From IMG/VR virus record IMGVR_UViG_3300037189_021352, positions 62,001 through 126,000 of that record: a stretch of 64,000 nucleotides of DNA. One strand, given 5' to 3'. The DNA is from a virus. The position numbers and the translations under genes were made by a program. Below the pieces are notes generated by a model. The model ran no database searches. It was not told the origin of the DNA and worked only from the letters and a program-made list of their open reading frames with translations. Of this stretch, positions 1 through 7,965 are shown one piece after another; the first letter of the stretch is position 1, and every line of letters starts with the position of its first letter.

Positions 1-232
1 GAGGCTTGAAAGGTTTTAAACCCCAAGAATAAAATTTTTGAGAGATAGAATCAAAGATTGTTATCAAATTGATAGGATCTTTGGCTTGTTTGGGTTCTGG
101 AAATTCACCTTGCTGACTATAACAAGAGTTAAAATAGGATGTCCAACATTGTTTGTCTTCATCCCACACCTCATAGTCTTCAAACATGTTACTATTGCGA
201 AATTCTCCTAGTGTTATTGTTGATTCATCCAT
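1..232 (-). CDS. 43: DNA polymerase family B (gp43-like), downstream fragment, partial
   Basis: This is the continuation of the polymerase exonuclease domain in a different frame from the N-terminal fragment at 246-644. The frame is open from 259 and has an ATG at 232, but I think it belongs to the same protein. The translation includes GEFPEPKQAKDPINLITIF, followed by DSISQKFYSWG. This aligns by eye with the part of T4 gp43 after its exonuclease I motif (DKFPDPMKAEYEIDAIT). The gene runs off the left edge, so the polymerase domain and its DxD catalytic motifs are not visible. The role would be replicative synthesis with 3'-5' proofreading. Whether the break is a sequencing error, a real mutation or programmed frameshifting cannot be decided here. 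Confidence 0.75.
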   Translation of the reverse strand, partial: MDESTITLGEFRNSNMFEDYEVWDEDKQCWTSYFNSCYSQQGEFPEPKQAKDPINLITIFDSISQKFYSWGLKPFKP

Positions 233-245
233 ATATTGCGCAAGT

Positions 246-644
246 TTAAGATTTTTTTCTTATTTTAATTTTATGATCATCCTTATATCGCATGCCGTAT
301 GTTTCAATGTCCCAAAAGAATATCTTTAGAGGATTCTCTAATGCCTCAGGTTTATGTATTTCATCTCTAAAAGAAGAGAGAAGAAACTCCTGCTCGCAAC
401 TTAAATTGTGAAACAATCTCTTGATAGGAGTTTCGTTAACAAATTTGTTTCGTTCAAATTGATTTTTAAACTTAACTTTCTTTAAAGGTGTATTAAAGAT
501 AGATAATGCGTCTGCACCATAAGCGGATTCTACAAATAAATGCGGTTCGTAGCTAGATTCTAATTTGATTCTCTTTCCGTTTTTGTCCCATGTCCAGAGA
601 TGAATACATTGTTTAGCAGAATCATAAAAGACATTTCGATACAT
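246..644 (-). CDS. 43: DNA polymerase family B (gp43-like), N-terminal fragment
   Basis: 132 residues equivalent to the N-terminal domain and first exonuclease motif of a T4-type family B polymerase. The exonuclease I motif FFWDIETYG lies near residues 109-117, with the metal-binding Asp and Glu present. The reading frame stops 15 codons later, just after a run of seven A residues on the coding strand. The rest of the exonuclease domain continues in another frame (1-232). An intact family member is about 800-900 residues, so this is not a complete enzyme by itself. The ATG at 644 follows the stop of the upstream glycosyltransferase by two bases, so the two are probably co-transcribed. Confidence 0.8.
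   Translation of the reverse strand: MYRNVFYDSAKQCIHLWTWDKNGKRIKLESSYEPHLFVESAYGADALSIFNTPLKKVKFKNQFERNKFVNETPIKRLFHNLSCEQEFLLSSFRDEIHKPEALENPLKIFFWDIETYGMRYKDDHKIKIRKKS
252..258 (-). other. A7 homopolymer at the polymerase frame break
   Basis: A run of seven A on the coding (minus) strand lies between the two polymerase frames. Reading it as six A joins the frames and gives a continuous product through RKNLKLAQYMDES. In the downstream frame a stop codon lies directly upstream of the run, so the shift must occur within or just after it. This fits a homopolymer indel in the assembly, a genuine frameshift mutation, or +1/-2 recoding. Confidence 0.7.
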
Positions 645-646
645 GC

Positions 647-1963
647 TTATATTTTCTGATCTAAATTGAGGGAAATCAAGTTTGAACTTTTTAAATTTCG
701 TTCTTTAGATCCCCAATTTGTAAAATACATGGCCTCATATTCGTCTAAATGATCTTCTAACCACAATTTGTCCGTAAAATGATGAATATTTTTAGACAAT
801 TTCATGTAGCTATCAAAATCTGAAGTAATGTATTCTAATTGATTTATTAAATCTTTGCCGGATTTAAATTTTAACTCAGCTTCTTTATAGGTACACATGT
901 CTTGGAATACACCCGGCATACCAAATGCTCCAGATTCTACAATTTTAATGTTGCTCTTAGATCTGTTAAATACATTGTCCTGCAGTGGAGCAAAGGATGC
1001 TACACAATTTGCATCATATATAGCCTTGGGTAGGTCATATAAAGGAGACCATGGTAAAAATTCCATTTCACCATTATCTATAAAAGGTTTAACGGAAAGT
1101 GGAAAGGTACCTTTCCATACAAATTTAAATTTTTTACGAGCTTTAATGATTTCATCTACTACATGTGCAAAATCATCATTTAAACCGGTTCGATTTGCTA
1201 CATCTATATGTGTTCCAGAACCTGCATAGAGAATTCTTGGTCTCTTTTTATATTGATCATATAATTTTGCTATTCTATCTGGGTGATAGTAATGACCAAG
1301 CCATTGTTTAGGAGCATAATTAGGAATTACTGTCACTTTTTTGTTTCCAGTTTTATCAATATAATAATCTTTCATATATTGACAGGTGACAGTCATTTCA
1401 TCCATTAGTTCCATGATTTCTAAAATGGTATTTTCTACCTCTGAAGAAGCAAAGGCATCTTTACATCTATTATAATCTGGAATATCATTTCTAAAAACAA
1501 TATCATCTATTTCATAAACTAATTTATAACCTATTTGATTTTTATGTTTATGTAATTCTTGTATAAATGTTTTTTGAACCGGAGTGGCTTGTCTTTGCAT
1601 TCTTACACATTTAATATTTTGATAAAAACGCAAATCCAAAACCATGCTAGTTAATCCAGATATACATGCTTTTTGATAAGCATTTAAAGTAATTTCTGGC
1701 CAAATCATTCTCCAAAATCCACATCCACCATAATCTGCATAATAATTTAAAGCTCTTGGTAAAAGAGCTTCTTGCATCACAACTGGAGGAGCAGCTGGTA
1801 CGTGAACTGGTTTATAAGAAACATAAACTTTTTTTGGTAAAAATTCTTGATACGAACCTGGTGGTAAATGTGGGATAGATAATTCAGTAGGAGAATATTC
1901 ATAAACCACTTTATTACTCAAGTCTATCGAAGAATTGTCTGAGTTTTTTAATTTTAAAGCCAT
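647..1963 (-). CDS. Glycosyltransferase, GT-B fold (GT1/GT4-like)
   Basis: 438 residues. The C-terminal half looks like a GT4-type donor-binding domain: PRILYAGSGTHID (about 242-254), a helix-rich stretch, then DANCVASFAPLQDNVFNRSK and IKIVESGAFGMPGVF near 310-352. This is the usual E-x-x-A-x-G-x-P nucleotide-sugar site. The N-terminal part holds a DDIVFRNDIPDY element. It probably transfers a sugar from a nucleotide donor; donor and acceptor are unknown. It lies between queE and gene 43 on the same strand, away from the main glycan island, so it could act on DNA, a structural protein or a host glycan. No signal peptide or membrane segment is apparent, so it should be cytoplasmic. Confidence 0.75.
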   Translation of the reverse strand: MALKLKNSDNSSIDLSNKVVYEYSPTELSIPHLPPGSYQEFLPKKVYVSYKPVHVPAAPPVVMQEALLPRALNYYADYGGCGFWRMIWPEITLNAYQKACISGLTSMVLDLRFYQNIKCVRMQRQATPVQKTFIQELHKHKNQIGYKLVYEIDDIVFRNDIPDYNRCKDAFASSEVENTILEIMELMDEMTVTCQYMKDYYIDKTGNKKVTVIPNYAPKQWLGHYYHPDRIAKLYDQYKKRPRILYAGSGTHIDVANRTGLNDDFAHVVDEIIKARKKFKFVWKGTFPLSVKPFIDNGEMEFLPWSPLYDLPKAIYDANCVASFAPLQDNVFNRSKSNIKIVESGAFGMPGVFQDMCTYKEAELKFKSGKDLINQLEYITSDFDSYMKLSKNIHHFTDKLWLEDHLDEYEAMYFTNWGSKERNLKSSNLISLNLDQKI

Positions 1964-1994
1964 TGAAATAAATAGAAAATAAATTTAAAAAGCA

Positions 1995-2747
1995 CTATAC
2001 TCGAAGAGCTTTATCCCATACCATTAAATGCAATCGAGGTGACATTTTAAAACCATATTCCTTGCAAATCTCTGCTACTTCTTCTGCATTTTGTACATGT
2101 TCCTGTCTTGAACCTGCACACACCATGATCCATATCCTATTTCGATGAATCATGAGAGAGGGATGATTGATGTATTCCACAAATAATTCTTGTATGTCTT
2201 CTTTTGTTTTGACCACAAATTTAAAACAAGACCTGTTTTTTACATGAAACTTCAACGCTTCTGTATTATATCTTTTTTCTTTAGCATCACCGTTGCTTGA
2301 AAGTTTGGGTGAGGTTGTAAAAGTGGCGTGATATTTGTCTATCCAATCTTTTTCCGGCAGAATAGAACCATTGGTTTCAAAATCTATCCTCGGTAAAAAC
2401 CCGTATCGATCCCAAAATGCTTGCACAAAATTTAAAAGAGGTTTTTGCCTAAGCATCGGTTCACCTCCTGTAATTTTCCATATATCACCTCTGCGAAGTT
2501 TGTCTACTAGACTGTTTTCTTCATAAAATTTAAACATGTCCTCAAAACTGTATTTGTTTTTCTTAGACCAAGAGATATAAGAGTCACATCCCCAAGGTGA
2601 ATCAGGAGAAGCCCAACCTTTACATGTTAAATTGCATCCAAATAACCGCATGAACACACTTGGATGACCTATATACTCTCCTTCTCCTTCAATAGTATGA
2701 AATCCGGGACCATCATCACTGATTAATAAATAATTTTCTTCTGACAT
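1995..2747 (-). CDS. queE: QueE-like 7-carboxy-7-deazaguanine synthase (radical SAM)
   Basis: 250 residues, close to the size of known QueE proteins. QueE converts 6-carboxytetrahydropterin to 7-carboxy-7-deazaguanine (CDG) with a 4Fe-4S cluster and SAM, the step before QueC makes preQ0. Visible motifs are FHTIEGEG (16-23), RLFGCNLTC (34-42), ITGGEP (91-96, the SAM-binding GGE motif) and DFETNGS. The cluster cysteines appear to be C38, C42 and C54, giving CX3CX11C rather than the canonical CX3CX2C. The extra segment is GWASPDSPWG. This differs from canonical QueE but keeps three cysteines. A matching QueC lies at 22900. It sits 9 bases from gene 46 and is probably co-transcribed with it. Confidence 0.88.
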   Translation of the reverse strand: MSEENYLLISDDGPGFHTIEGEGEYIGHPSVFMRLFGCNLTCKGWASPDSPWGCDSYISWSKKNKYSFEDMFKFYEENSLVDKLRRGDIWKITGGEPMLRQKPLLNFVQAFWDRYGFLPRIDFETNGSILPEKDWIDKYHATFTTSPKLSSNGDAKEKRYNTEALKFHVKNRSCFKFVVKTKEDIQELFVEYINHPSLMIHRNRIWIMVCAGSRQEHVQNAEEVAEICKEYGFKMSPRLHLMVWDKALRV

Positions 2748-2756
2748 AATATTAGT

Positions 2757-4574
2757 TTATTGCAAAATTTTAGTAACGCCATCTTGTTTCTCTAAAAGAA
2801 TAATTTGATCTATTCCAGATCGGTCTGCTGCTTTGTTATGAGAGACAATGTATATACTTTCTTGATAAGTTTCTACTCTACTTTTTAAAATATTCAGGAT
2901 TTTATCCACTCCCTTTTCATCCAAGGCTGAATCAAACAATTCATCATACATACTCAAGGAAAAAGATGTACCGGCTTGCATGCGAAGAATGTCTTGAAAC
3001 ATAAAAAGAATAGCTAGATCTATACGCTTACGTTCTCCACCACTAAAATTAAAATAAGAACACTCTATTCCTCTTTCATTGTAAATAGTCTCTTCGAATG
3101 TCTCATTAAATTCACATTTGCAAGGAGCTTCTAGCGCCTGGAGATAAAAATTAAGTTTTGAATTAAGAACATTTAATAATTTTTTAATAATAAAGGTTTT
3201 TACTCCTTCTTCTGAAACTATAAATTTAGCCGATTCTAAGATGTTTATTCTTTTTTGAGTTTCTGTCAATTTATCTTCCAATTCTTTGTTTTTAATTTCT
3301 GCATTTTCTCTTAAATTTAAAAATTGATCAGGTTCTTTTTCTATTTCTTCTATATCTGATAGAATTTCTGTATTTCTGTTTTCTAATTGTTTAATTTCTT
3401 GAGAGACTAAATTTAAAGAATTTAATTCTTTTTCATGTTTTTTAATATCTGTTTTTAAAGAAGATATGGCATCACAGATAGTGTCACAATTAGATTTTTG
3501 AACGTTTAATTCTTTGGTGGTTAATTTTAAAAGTTCTTGATCTATTTTAACGTTGGAATCTAAATCTTGTATGAGCTGATTAATATGTATTTCATCAATA
3601 CCTTCTATGTCTTGTTTACATACTGGGCAAGTTTTAGTAGTCTGCTGAAGTTTTTTGATTTCTTCTTTATTGGATCTAATGGAAATATTTAAAGAGTTTA
3701 TTTTTAAATTAAAATCAAAAGTTTTTTCCGAACATTCTATGGATAGTTTTTCTAATTGTTCTATTTTAGATTCTTTCTTAGAAATGATTTTTGTTAAATT
3801 AACTCTTGCTTGTTCAACTCCTTCTGTGTCTGAATTTTTTTCATTTAGAGATTTAATGTTTAAAAGATTGTCTTCTATTTTTTCTTTTAAATTTTTAATT
3901 TTATTCTTTTTATTTTCATTCCACTTATCTGATTGTTTTTTATAAGCTTCTAAATTTTTTTGATTTTCCAAAAAATTAGAACTATCTTGTTCATTTTGTT
4001 TTTTAAAATCATTTAAGTCTGCTCGAACTTGAAGTAGCATATCTCCAAATATGCCTAAATGAAGAACTCCTTCTACAAATTTGCGTTTATCCACTTTTTT
4101 CTGTGCCATAAAAGGCAAGGTATTATTTGCGGTCATGATAACTGCATTTTGAAATACTTCTTCATTGGCTCCTATCAATTCTTTAACCAATTCATCTGTT
4201 TTAGGCATAGATGAACGAGTAATATCTTGCCCGTTACATAAAAGTTCCACTTTATTTGGTTCCACTTTTCTAGATAAAACATAACTATCTATTTTATCTT
4301 GATGACTAATATCAAAATAAACTTCCACACAACAATTTTTTCCGGTCTTGTTGTGGACTATCATGTCTCTTTTGAGTTCTCTTATAGTACTCCCAAATAA
4401 TCCCCAGTAAAGAGATTCTATTATTGTACTTTTCCCGACCCCATTGCGTCCACCCTTATCCCTATTTTCCCCGGTAATAAGAGTAATGCCACTGGTAAAA
4501 TTTAATTTTAATGTATCTTCCCCTACGGAAAGAAAATTGTTTATTTTTATCTCTTTAAAGATAACTTTTTTCAT
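2757..4574 (-). CDS. 46: Recombination endonuclease subunit gp46 (SbcC/Rad50-like)
   Basis: 605 residues; the T4 protein is about 560. It is the ATPase subunit that, with gp47, resects DNA ends for recombination-dependent replication. Walker A is GGRNGVGKST (41-50). Two long charged coiled-coil arms flank a zinc hook, CPVCKQ (C316 and C319). Near the C terminus come the ABC signature FSGGERKR and a Walker B/D-loop stretch, MYDELFDSALDE. These are the parts of a complete SMC-like ATPase. Its partner gp47 is 8.3 kb away at 12913-13971 with a glycan island in between. A perfect hairpin ends against the start codon and may control its expression. Confidence 0.95.
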   Translation of the reverse strand: MKKVIFKEIKINNFLSVGEDTLKLNFTSGITLITGENRDKGGRNGVGKSTIIESLYWGLFGSTIRELKRDMIVHNKTGKNCCVEVYFDISHQDKIDSYVLSRKVEPNKVELLCNGQDITRSSMPKTDELVKELIGANEEVFQNAVIMTANNTLPFMAQKKVDKRKFVEGVLHLGIFGDMLLQVRADLNDFKKQNEQDSSNFLENQKNLEAYKKQSDKWNENKKNKIKNLKEKIEDNLLNIKSLNEKNSDTEGVEQARVNLTKIISKKESKIEQLEKLSIECSEKTFDFNLKINSLNISIRSNKEEIKKLQQTTKTCPVCKQDIEGIDEIHINQLIQDLDSNVKIDQELLKLTTKELNVQKSNCDTICDAISSLKTDIKKHEKELNSLNLVSQEIKQLENRNTEILSDIEEIEKEPDQFLNLRENAEIKNKELEDKLTETQKRINILESAKFIVSEEGVKTFIIKKLLNVLNSKLNFYLQALEAPCKCEFNETFEETIYNERGIECSYFNFSGGERKRIDLAILFMFQDILRMQAGTSFSLSMYDELFDSALDEKGVDKILNILKSRVETYQESIYIVSHNKAADRSGIDQIILLEKQDGVTKILQ

Positions 4575-4610
4575 AAAAAATCTCTATGGATCCTGTCCAT
4601 AGAGATTATA
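4575..4610 (-). promoter_or_regulatory. Hairpin with U-tract abutting the gene 46 start codon
   Basis: On the minus strand a perfect 12-bp stem (4607-4596 paired with 4590-4579) with a 5-base loop (4595-4591) is followed by a run of T ending at the gene 46 ATG (4574). It has the form of an intrinsic terminator for the glycan island. Its 3' arm also contains the only AGAG-like ribosome-binding candidate for gene 46. It could therefore terminate transcription, sequester the ribosome-binding site as T4 does with some early transcripts, or both. Confidence 0.7.
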
Positions 4611-4638
4611 ATAGATTCAACAAACCTATCAACAAATG

Positions 4639-5628
4639 TTAAGTCATCTGCTCTTTAATCCACCAGTATACATTATATATTCCTTTGTGTAAAGGGTAAT
4701 TTGGCTTCCAATTTAACTTCTTAAAAATTAAATCATTGTCTGAATTTCTGCCACGAACTCCAAGAGGTCCACTAATATGTTTTTTAACTAAGGTTTTATT
4801 TTCCATAGAAGCTGCCACATCAACAAGTTGATTTATGGTAATCATCTCATCTGATCCAATATTTAATGGTTCGGTAAAATCTGATTCCATTAATCTTCTT
4901 ACTCCTTCTATACATTCATCTATATATAAAAATGATCTGGTCTGTTCCCCATCCCCCCAGATTTCAATTTCTTCTCCGTCTTTTGCAGTCAATACTTTAC
5001 GGCAAATAGCAGCCGGGGCTTTTTCTCTTCCACCTTGCCAGGTACCCATTGGACCGAAAATGTTATGAAATCTGGCTATGCGAACATTTAGTCCGTGATT
5101 TCGAGCATATGCCAAATAAAGACGCTCACTAAATAATTTTTCCCATCCGTATTCGCTATCAGGTGCAGCTGGATAAGCGGATTCTTCAGAACATTTAGGA
5201 TTATTAGGATCTTCTTGATTATATGCCGGATACATACAAGCACTGCTAGAATAAAAAACTTTTTTGACATTGAATTGTCGGCACAATTCTGCTATATTCA
5301 GGTTAATTTGAGCAGAATTATGCATAAGATTTGCATCATTATTTCCACTAAAAATAAATCCAGCACCACCCATGTCAGCAGCTAGTTGATATACTTCATC
5401 AAAAGAATTTTCCTTTTCTTCTAAACTATGTTGTCCGGGGGCTAACATTAACAAAGAACTTGCTTTATAATCCCTCAAATCTGTTATAAAAAATTCATCT
5501 GCCTTTGTGGATGAAAATTCTGGATACTTAAGATCTGCTCCCCTCACCCAATATCCTTCTGTTTTCAGACGATTGATTAAATGATTACCTATAAATCCAC
5601 CTGCACCTAAAACTAAAGCTTTTTTCAT
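4639..5628 (-). CDS. GDP-mannose 3,5-epimerase-like NAD-dependent sugar epimerase
   Basis: 329 residues, extended SDR family. The Rossmann glycine motif GAGGFIG lies at 8-14. The segment AADMGGAGFIFSGN (83-96), SSSACMYPA (127-135), YGWEK (160-164), RFHNIFGPMGTW and GGREKAPAA (199-207) together match plant-type GDP-mannose 3,5-epimerase, including the catalytic Cys (C131) and Lys (K203) equivalents as well as the SDR Tyr/Lys pair (Y160, K164). GDQTRSF and NIGSDE-type motifs follow. The known reaction turns GDP-D-mannose into GDP-L-galactose or GDP-L-gulose. It is the last gene of the glycan island and would supply an activated sugar to the neighbouring transferases. GDP-mannose would have to come from the host or from genes outside the window. 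Confidence 0.85.
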   Translation of the reverse strand: MKKALVLGAGGFIGNHLINRLKTEGYWVRGADLKYPEFSSTKADEFFITDLRDYKASSLLMLAPGQHSLEEKENSFDEVYQLAADMGGAGFIFSGNNDANLMHNSAQINLNIAELCRQFNVKKVFYSSSACMYPAYNQEDPNNPKCSEESAYPAAPDSEYGWEKLFSERLYLAYARNHGLNVRIARFHNIFGPMGTWQGGREKAPAAICRKVLTAKDGEEIEIWGDGEQTRSFLYIDECIEGVRRLMESDFTEPLNIGSDEMITINQLVDVAASMENKTLVKKHISGPLGVRGRNSDNDLIFKKLNWKPNYPLHKGIYNVYWWIKEQMT

Positions 5629-5631
5629 AAT

Positions 5632-6177
5632 TTATTTTTTAATAACTAATAAACCCCTTTCACATCTTTCATTTGACAAACTACTTTTATTAAATATCAA
5701 ATGTTGGATGTTCTGATTTTTAACATACTCTATAATAGAATATAAATTTTTATAATCCACATTGGTTACATCATGATATATTAAAATTCCATCTTTTTTT
5801 AAAAGATTCAAAGTTTTATCAACCCATTTATCTGTGTTTTGATGATCCGCGTCTGAAACTATAAAATCATATTTTTCTTTACAATTAGAAACAAAATCAT
5901 ATTCATTAGAATTTATGAAGTTTATTGAAGTAATTTGTTTTATGTGTTCAAGGTTTTCTGGAGGATTGTGGTTCCAGTCTATAAAATTGTCTACGCAAGT
6001 TAAATCTAATTTTATTTGATTATATTCATACCCGGAAATAATTTTTCTGGTAGAAGCTCCACTACCTATACCAATTTCTAAACTTTTTTGAGGTTTATTG
6101 CAAATAATTAAAGAATAAATTAATTCTAAGTGATTATTGTCCATCATCACCCAATCTGAAGTATTATATAGTTTCAT
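5632..6177 (-). CDS. Class I SAM-dependent methyltransferase-like protein
   Basis: 181 residues with a Rossmann-type methyltransferase layout: SLEIGIGSGASTRK (motif I), CVDNFIDW (motif II acidic residue), YDFIVSDADHQ (motif IV) and LLKKDGILIYHDV (motif V/VI). It resembles the Methyltransf_24 group, which often methylates sugars or small molecules in glycan clusters. Its start overlaps the end of the GT8-like gene by 14 bases, and three bases separate it from the epimerase, so it is part of one transcription unit. The substrate is unknown; methylation of a sugar made by the island is an inference from context. Confidence 0.75.
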   Translation of the reverse strand: MKLYNTSDWVMMDNNHLELIYSLIICNKPQKSLEIGIGSGASTRKIISGYEYNQIKLDLTCVDNFIDWNHNPPENLEHIKQITSINFINSNEYDFVSNCKEKYDFIVSDADHQNTDKWVDKTLNLLKKDGILIYHDVTNVDYKNLYSIIEYVKNQNIQHLIFNKSSLSNERCERGLLVIKK

Positions 6178-6850
6178 AAAAATGTTTGTAGTCTGCTTCT
6201 ATAATTGAAATTTTATTTTCTTGCCCGGCATAATGAATTATATTGGCTTCATAACGTTTATTTTCCGGATCCGGTAAACCCATATGTATTTTGTTATAAG
6301 AAATATCCATTTCTTTATAGGGAATTTTACTTTTTACCACCAAATAATTTAAATAAGTTTGATCCCCAAATGAAAGAATGTTGTCTATATTTGGTATATT
6401 TTTATAATCTTCAAAATATTTTTTATGTAAATGAGAAACCAGAAAAACACCTGCATTAAAATATTTGTATTTGTTGAGATGGTTTAAAGGCCATGTTTCA
6501 CAGTGTGGTAATAAGGGCTCCACAAAATCTTGTCTGCACATTTTATCAAGATTTCTATTTTCTTCAAAAGCATAAAAATAATTCTTATCATTATATTCTT
6601 CAAATATATTTTGAGCATGTGGGGTCACCAAAACATCTATATCTGTATAGCACACTTGTTCATAATCATTTAACAAATGTACAAAATTAAATTTTTCAAA
6701 GAAAATATTGGGTCCGTTTACTGTACGTTCTAATATTAGATGAAAATCTATGTCATATTTTTGACAGTATTTTTTTAAAGAAAGAACACTTTTATTATAA
6801 TCTTTATCTGCACCATCTATACCCAGAGTCATTATGGCATGTTTTTTCAT
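6164..6850 (-). CDS. GT8-like glycosyltransferase
   Basis: 228 residues, GT-A fold. The YTDIDVLV segment (about 68-75) carries the DxD metal/nucleotide-sugar motif. KYFNAGVFLV follows, then FGDQTYLNYL, a conserved GT8 acceptor-side motif, and IIHYAG near the C terminus, where GT8 enzymes place a metal-binding His. It should be a retaining transferase using a nucleotide sugar. Donor and acceptor are unknown. No signal peptide or transmembrane segment is seen, so it should act in the cytoplasm. It overlaps the next gene by 14 bases and follows a methyltransferase gene by three bases. Confidence 0.75.
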   Translation of the reverse strand: MKKHAIMTLGIDGADKDYNKSVLSLKKYCQKYDIDFHLILERTVNGPNIFFEKFNFVHLLNDYEQVCYTDIDVLVTPHAQNIFEEYNDKNYFYAFEENRNLDKMCRQDFVEPLLPHCETWPLNHLNKYKYFNAGVFLVSHLHKKYFEDYKNIPNIDNILSFGDQTYLNYLVVKSKIPYKEMDISYNKIHMGLPDPENKRYEANIIHYAGQENKISIIEADYKHFYETI

Positions 6851-6853
6851 GAA

Positions 6854-7360
6854 TTATTTTTTAGAAGCTACACAAATAAAGGAATAATTTAAATCTTTTT
6901 CACTTACAAAAATAGTTTCTTTATCTAAAAATTTATTATCTTGTAAATATTTTTTTAAAATATTGGGTTCAAAACAATGAATATGTTTACGATTATTCCA
7001 AGGCCTCCAATATTCTTGGTCAAAATGTGGAAGATATAAAAACAAAACTCCACCAGATTTTAATTTTGAAACCCAATAATCCAAAGCATTTACCCAATGT
7101 GGTAAGTGTTCTAGGCAGTGACTTGAAAAAATATAATCTATTTCACCTTGCGGCAAAAAATATGCATCATACCTTTTGTCTAAAAGAGGATCTATGGGTA
7201 TGGAACCTGGAAAAGACCATTCCACACGATTACATCCAATATCATATCCTTTTCCTTTACAAAAATGTTTAGCAAATGGAAAGGCAAATTGAGAAGCAAA
7301 CCCCTCAGACTGAAATTTAGGATATAATTTTTGATTAAATTCTATTGTGTCAATTTTCAT
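6854..7360 (-). CDS. SAM-dependent methyltransferase-like protein (Methyltransf_11 type)
   Basis: 168 residues. A GKGYDIGCNRVEWSF segment stands for motif I, IDPLLDKRYDAY for the region after strand 2, and DYIFSSHCLEHLPHW for the motif IV region typical of Methyltransf_11 proteins. SGGVLFLYLPHFD follows as motif VI. Motif I lacks the usual second glycine, so activity is not certain. It is shorter than average (usual domain about 200-240 residues). It overlaps the upstream methyltransferase-like gene by 11 bases. A sugar or lipid-like acceptor within the glycan island is a reasonable inference. Confidence 0.65.
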   Translation of the reverse strand: MKIDTIEFNQKLYPKFQSEGFASQFAFPFAKHFCKGKGYDIGCNRVEWSFPGSIPIDPLLDKRYDAYFLPQGEIDYIFSSHCLEHLPHWVNALDYWVSKLKSGGVLFLYLPHFDQEYWRPWNNRKHIHCFEPNILKKYLQDNKFLDKETIFVSEKDLNYSFICVASKK

Positions 7361-7961
7361 AAATCACAGCAACTCTTCTGCCATATTGAGTATATTCAAT
7401 GTTGTAATTTTTATTGATATCTAAAAGAGCTGTCTCCATTTCAATTTGAGTAGGCCATCCGGGTGTTCCAGCATCAAACGTATCATCTATTATAATAACA
7501 TGATCTTTTCTGTTGGAAAAATTTTTAATAGATTTAAGCTCCTCTATCACCGGTGACTCACTAGTGTGTGCGTCTAATAAAATAAAAAATTGTTCATTAG
7601 GATTTTGAGATAGAATATTTTTTAAAAAAATTGGAGAATCTCCTTCATAAAAGTTAATATTTGGATGATTTTGTTTTAAAATTTTATAATTCTCTAACAA
7701 ATTTATGTCTCTATTGTATATGTTACCTTTAACATATTTTTCAACTGTAAAAACTTCTTTAAATTGTATTGCTAAAAATTCTGATGTCCAACCTTCATAT
7801 GTACCAGTTTCTATAGCTTTATTAATATTTAATAAACTTGGAATTTTGTCTTTAAATAAAAAAAGAATTTGCACAAAAGGGTTGGCCACATCCACACACC
7901 ATGGATGAGGAATTGTTCGATGCCATCGCGGATCTTCGGGATCTGATTTGATATATTTCAT
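7350..7961 (-). CDS. Methyltransferase-like protein (class I Rossmann)
   Basis: 203 residues. AIETGTYEGWTSEFLA (motif I-like), VFTVEK (acidic end of strand 2), FFILLDAHT (motif IV) and HVIIIDDTF suggest a class I SAM methyltransferase of the Methyltransf_24 or cephalosporin-hydroxylase-like type. The LDAH segment could bind a metal, as in catechol-type O-methyltransferases. The substrate is unknown. The N terminus (PRWHRTIPHPWCVDV) has no motif I recognise. It overlaps its downstream neighbour by 11 bases and is separated by four from the GT9-like gene, so it belongs to the same unit. Confidence 0.6.
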   Translation of the reverse strand: MKYIKSDPEDPRWHRTIPHPWCVDVANPFVQILFLFKDKIPSLLNINKAIETGTYEGWTSEFLAIQFKEVFTVEKYVKGNIYNRDINLLENYKILKQNHPNINFYEGDSPIFLKNILSQNPNEQFFILLDAHTSESPVIEELKSIKNFSNRKDHVIIIDDTFDAGTPGWPTQIEMETALLDINKNYNIEYTQYGRRVAVIYEN

Positions 7962-7965
7962 AAAG

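Noticed and set aside
897-1229. 110-residue plus-strand frame inside the first glycosyltransferase
   Set aside because: It lies fully within a motif-supported gene on the other strand and has no family likeness.
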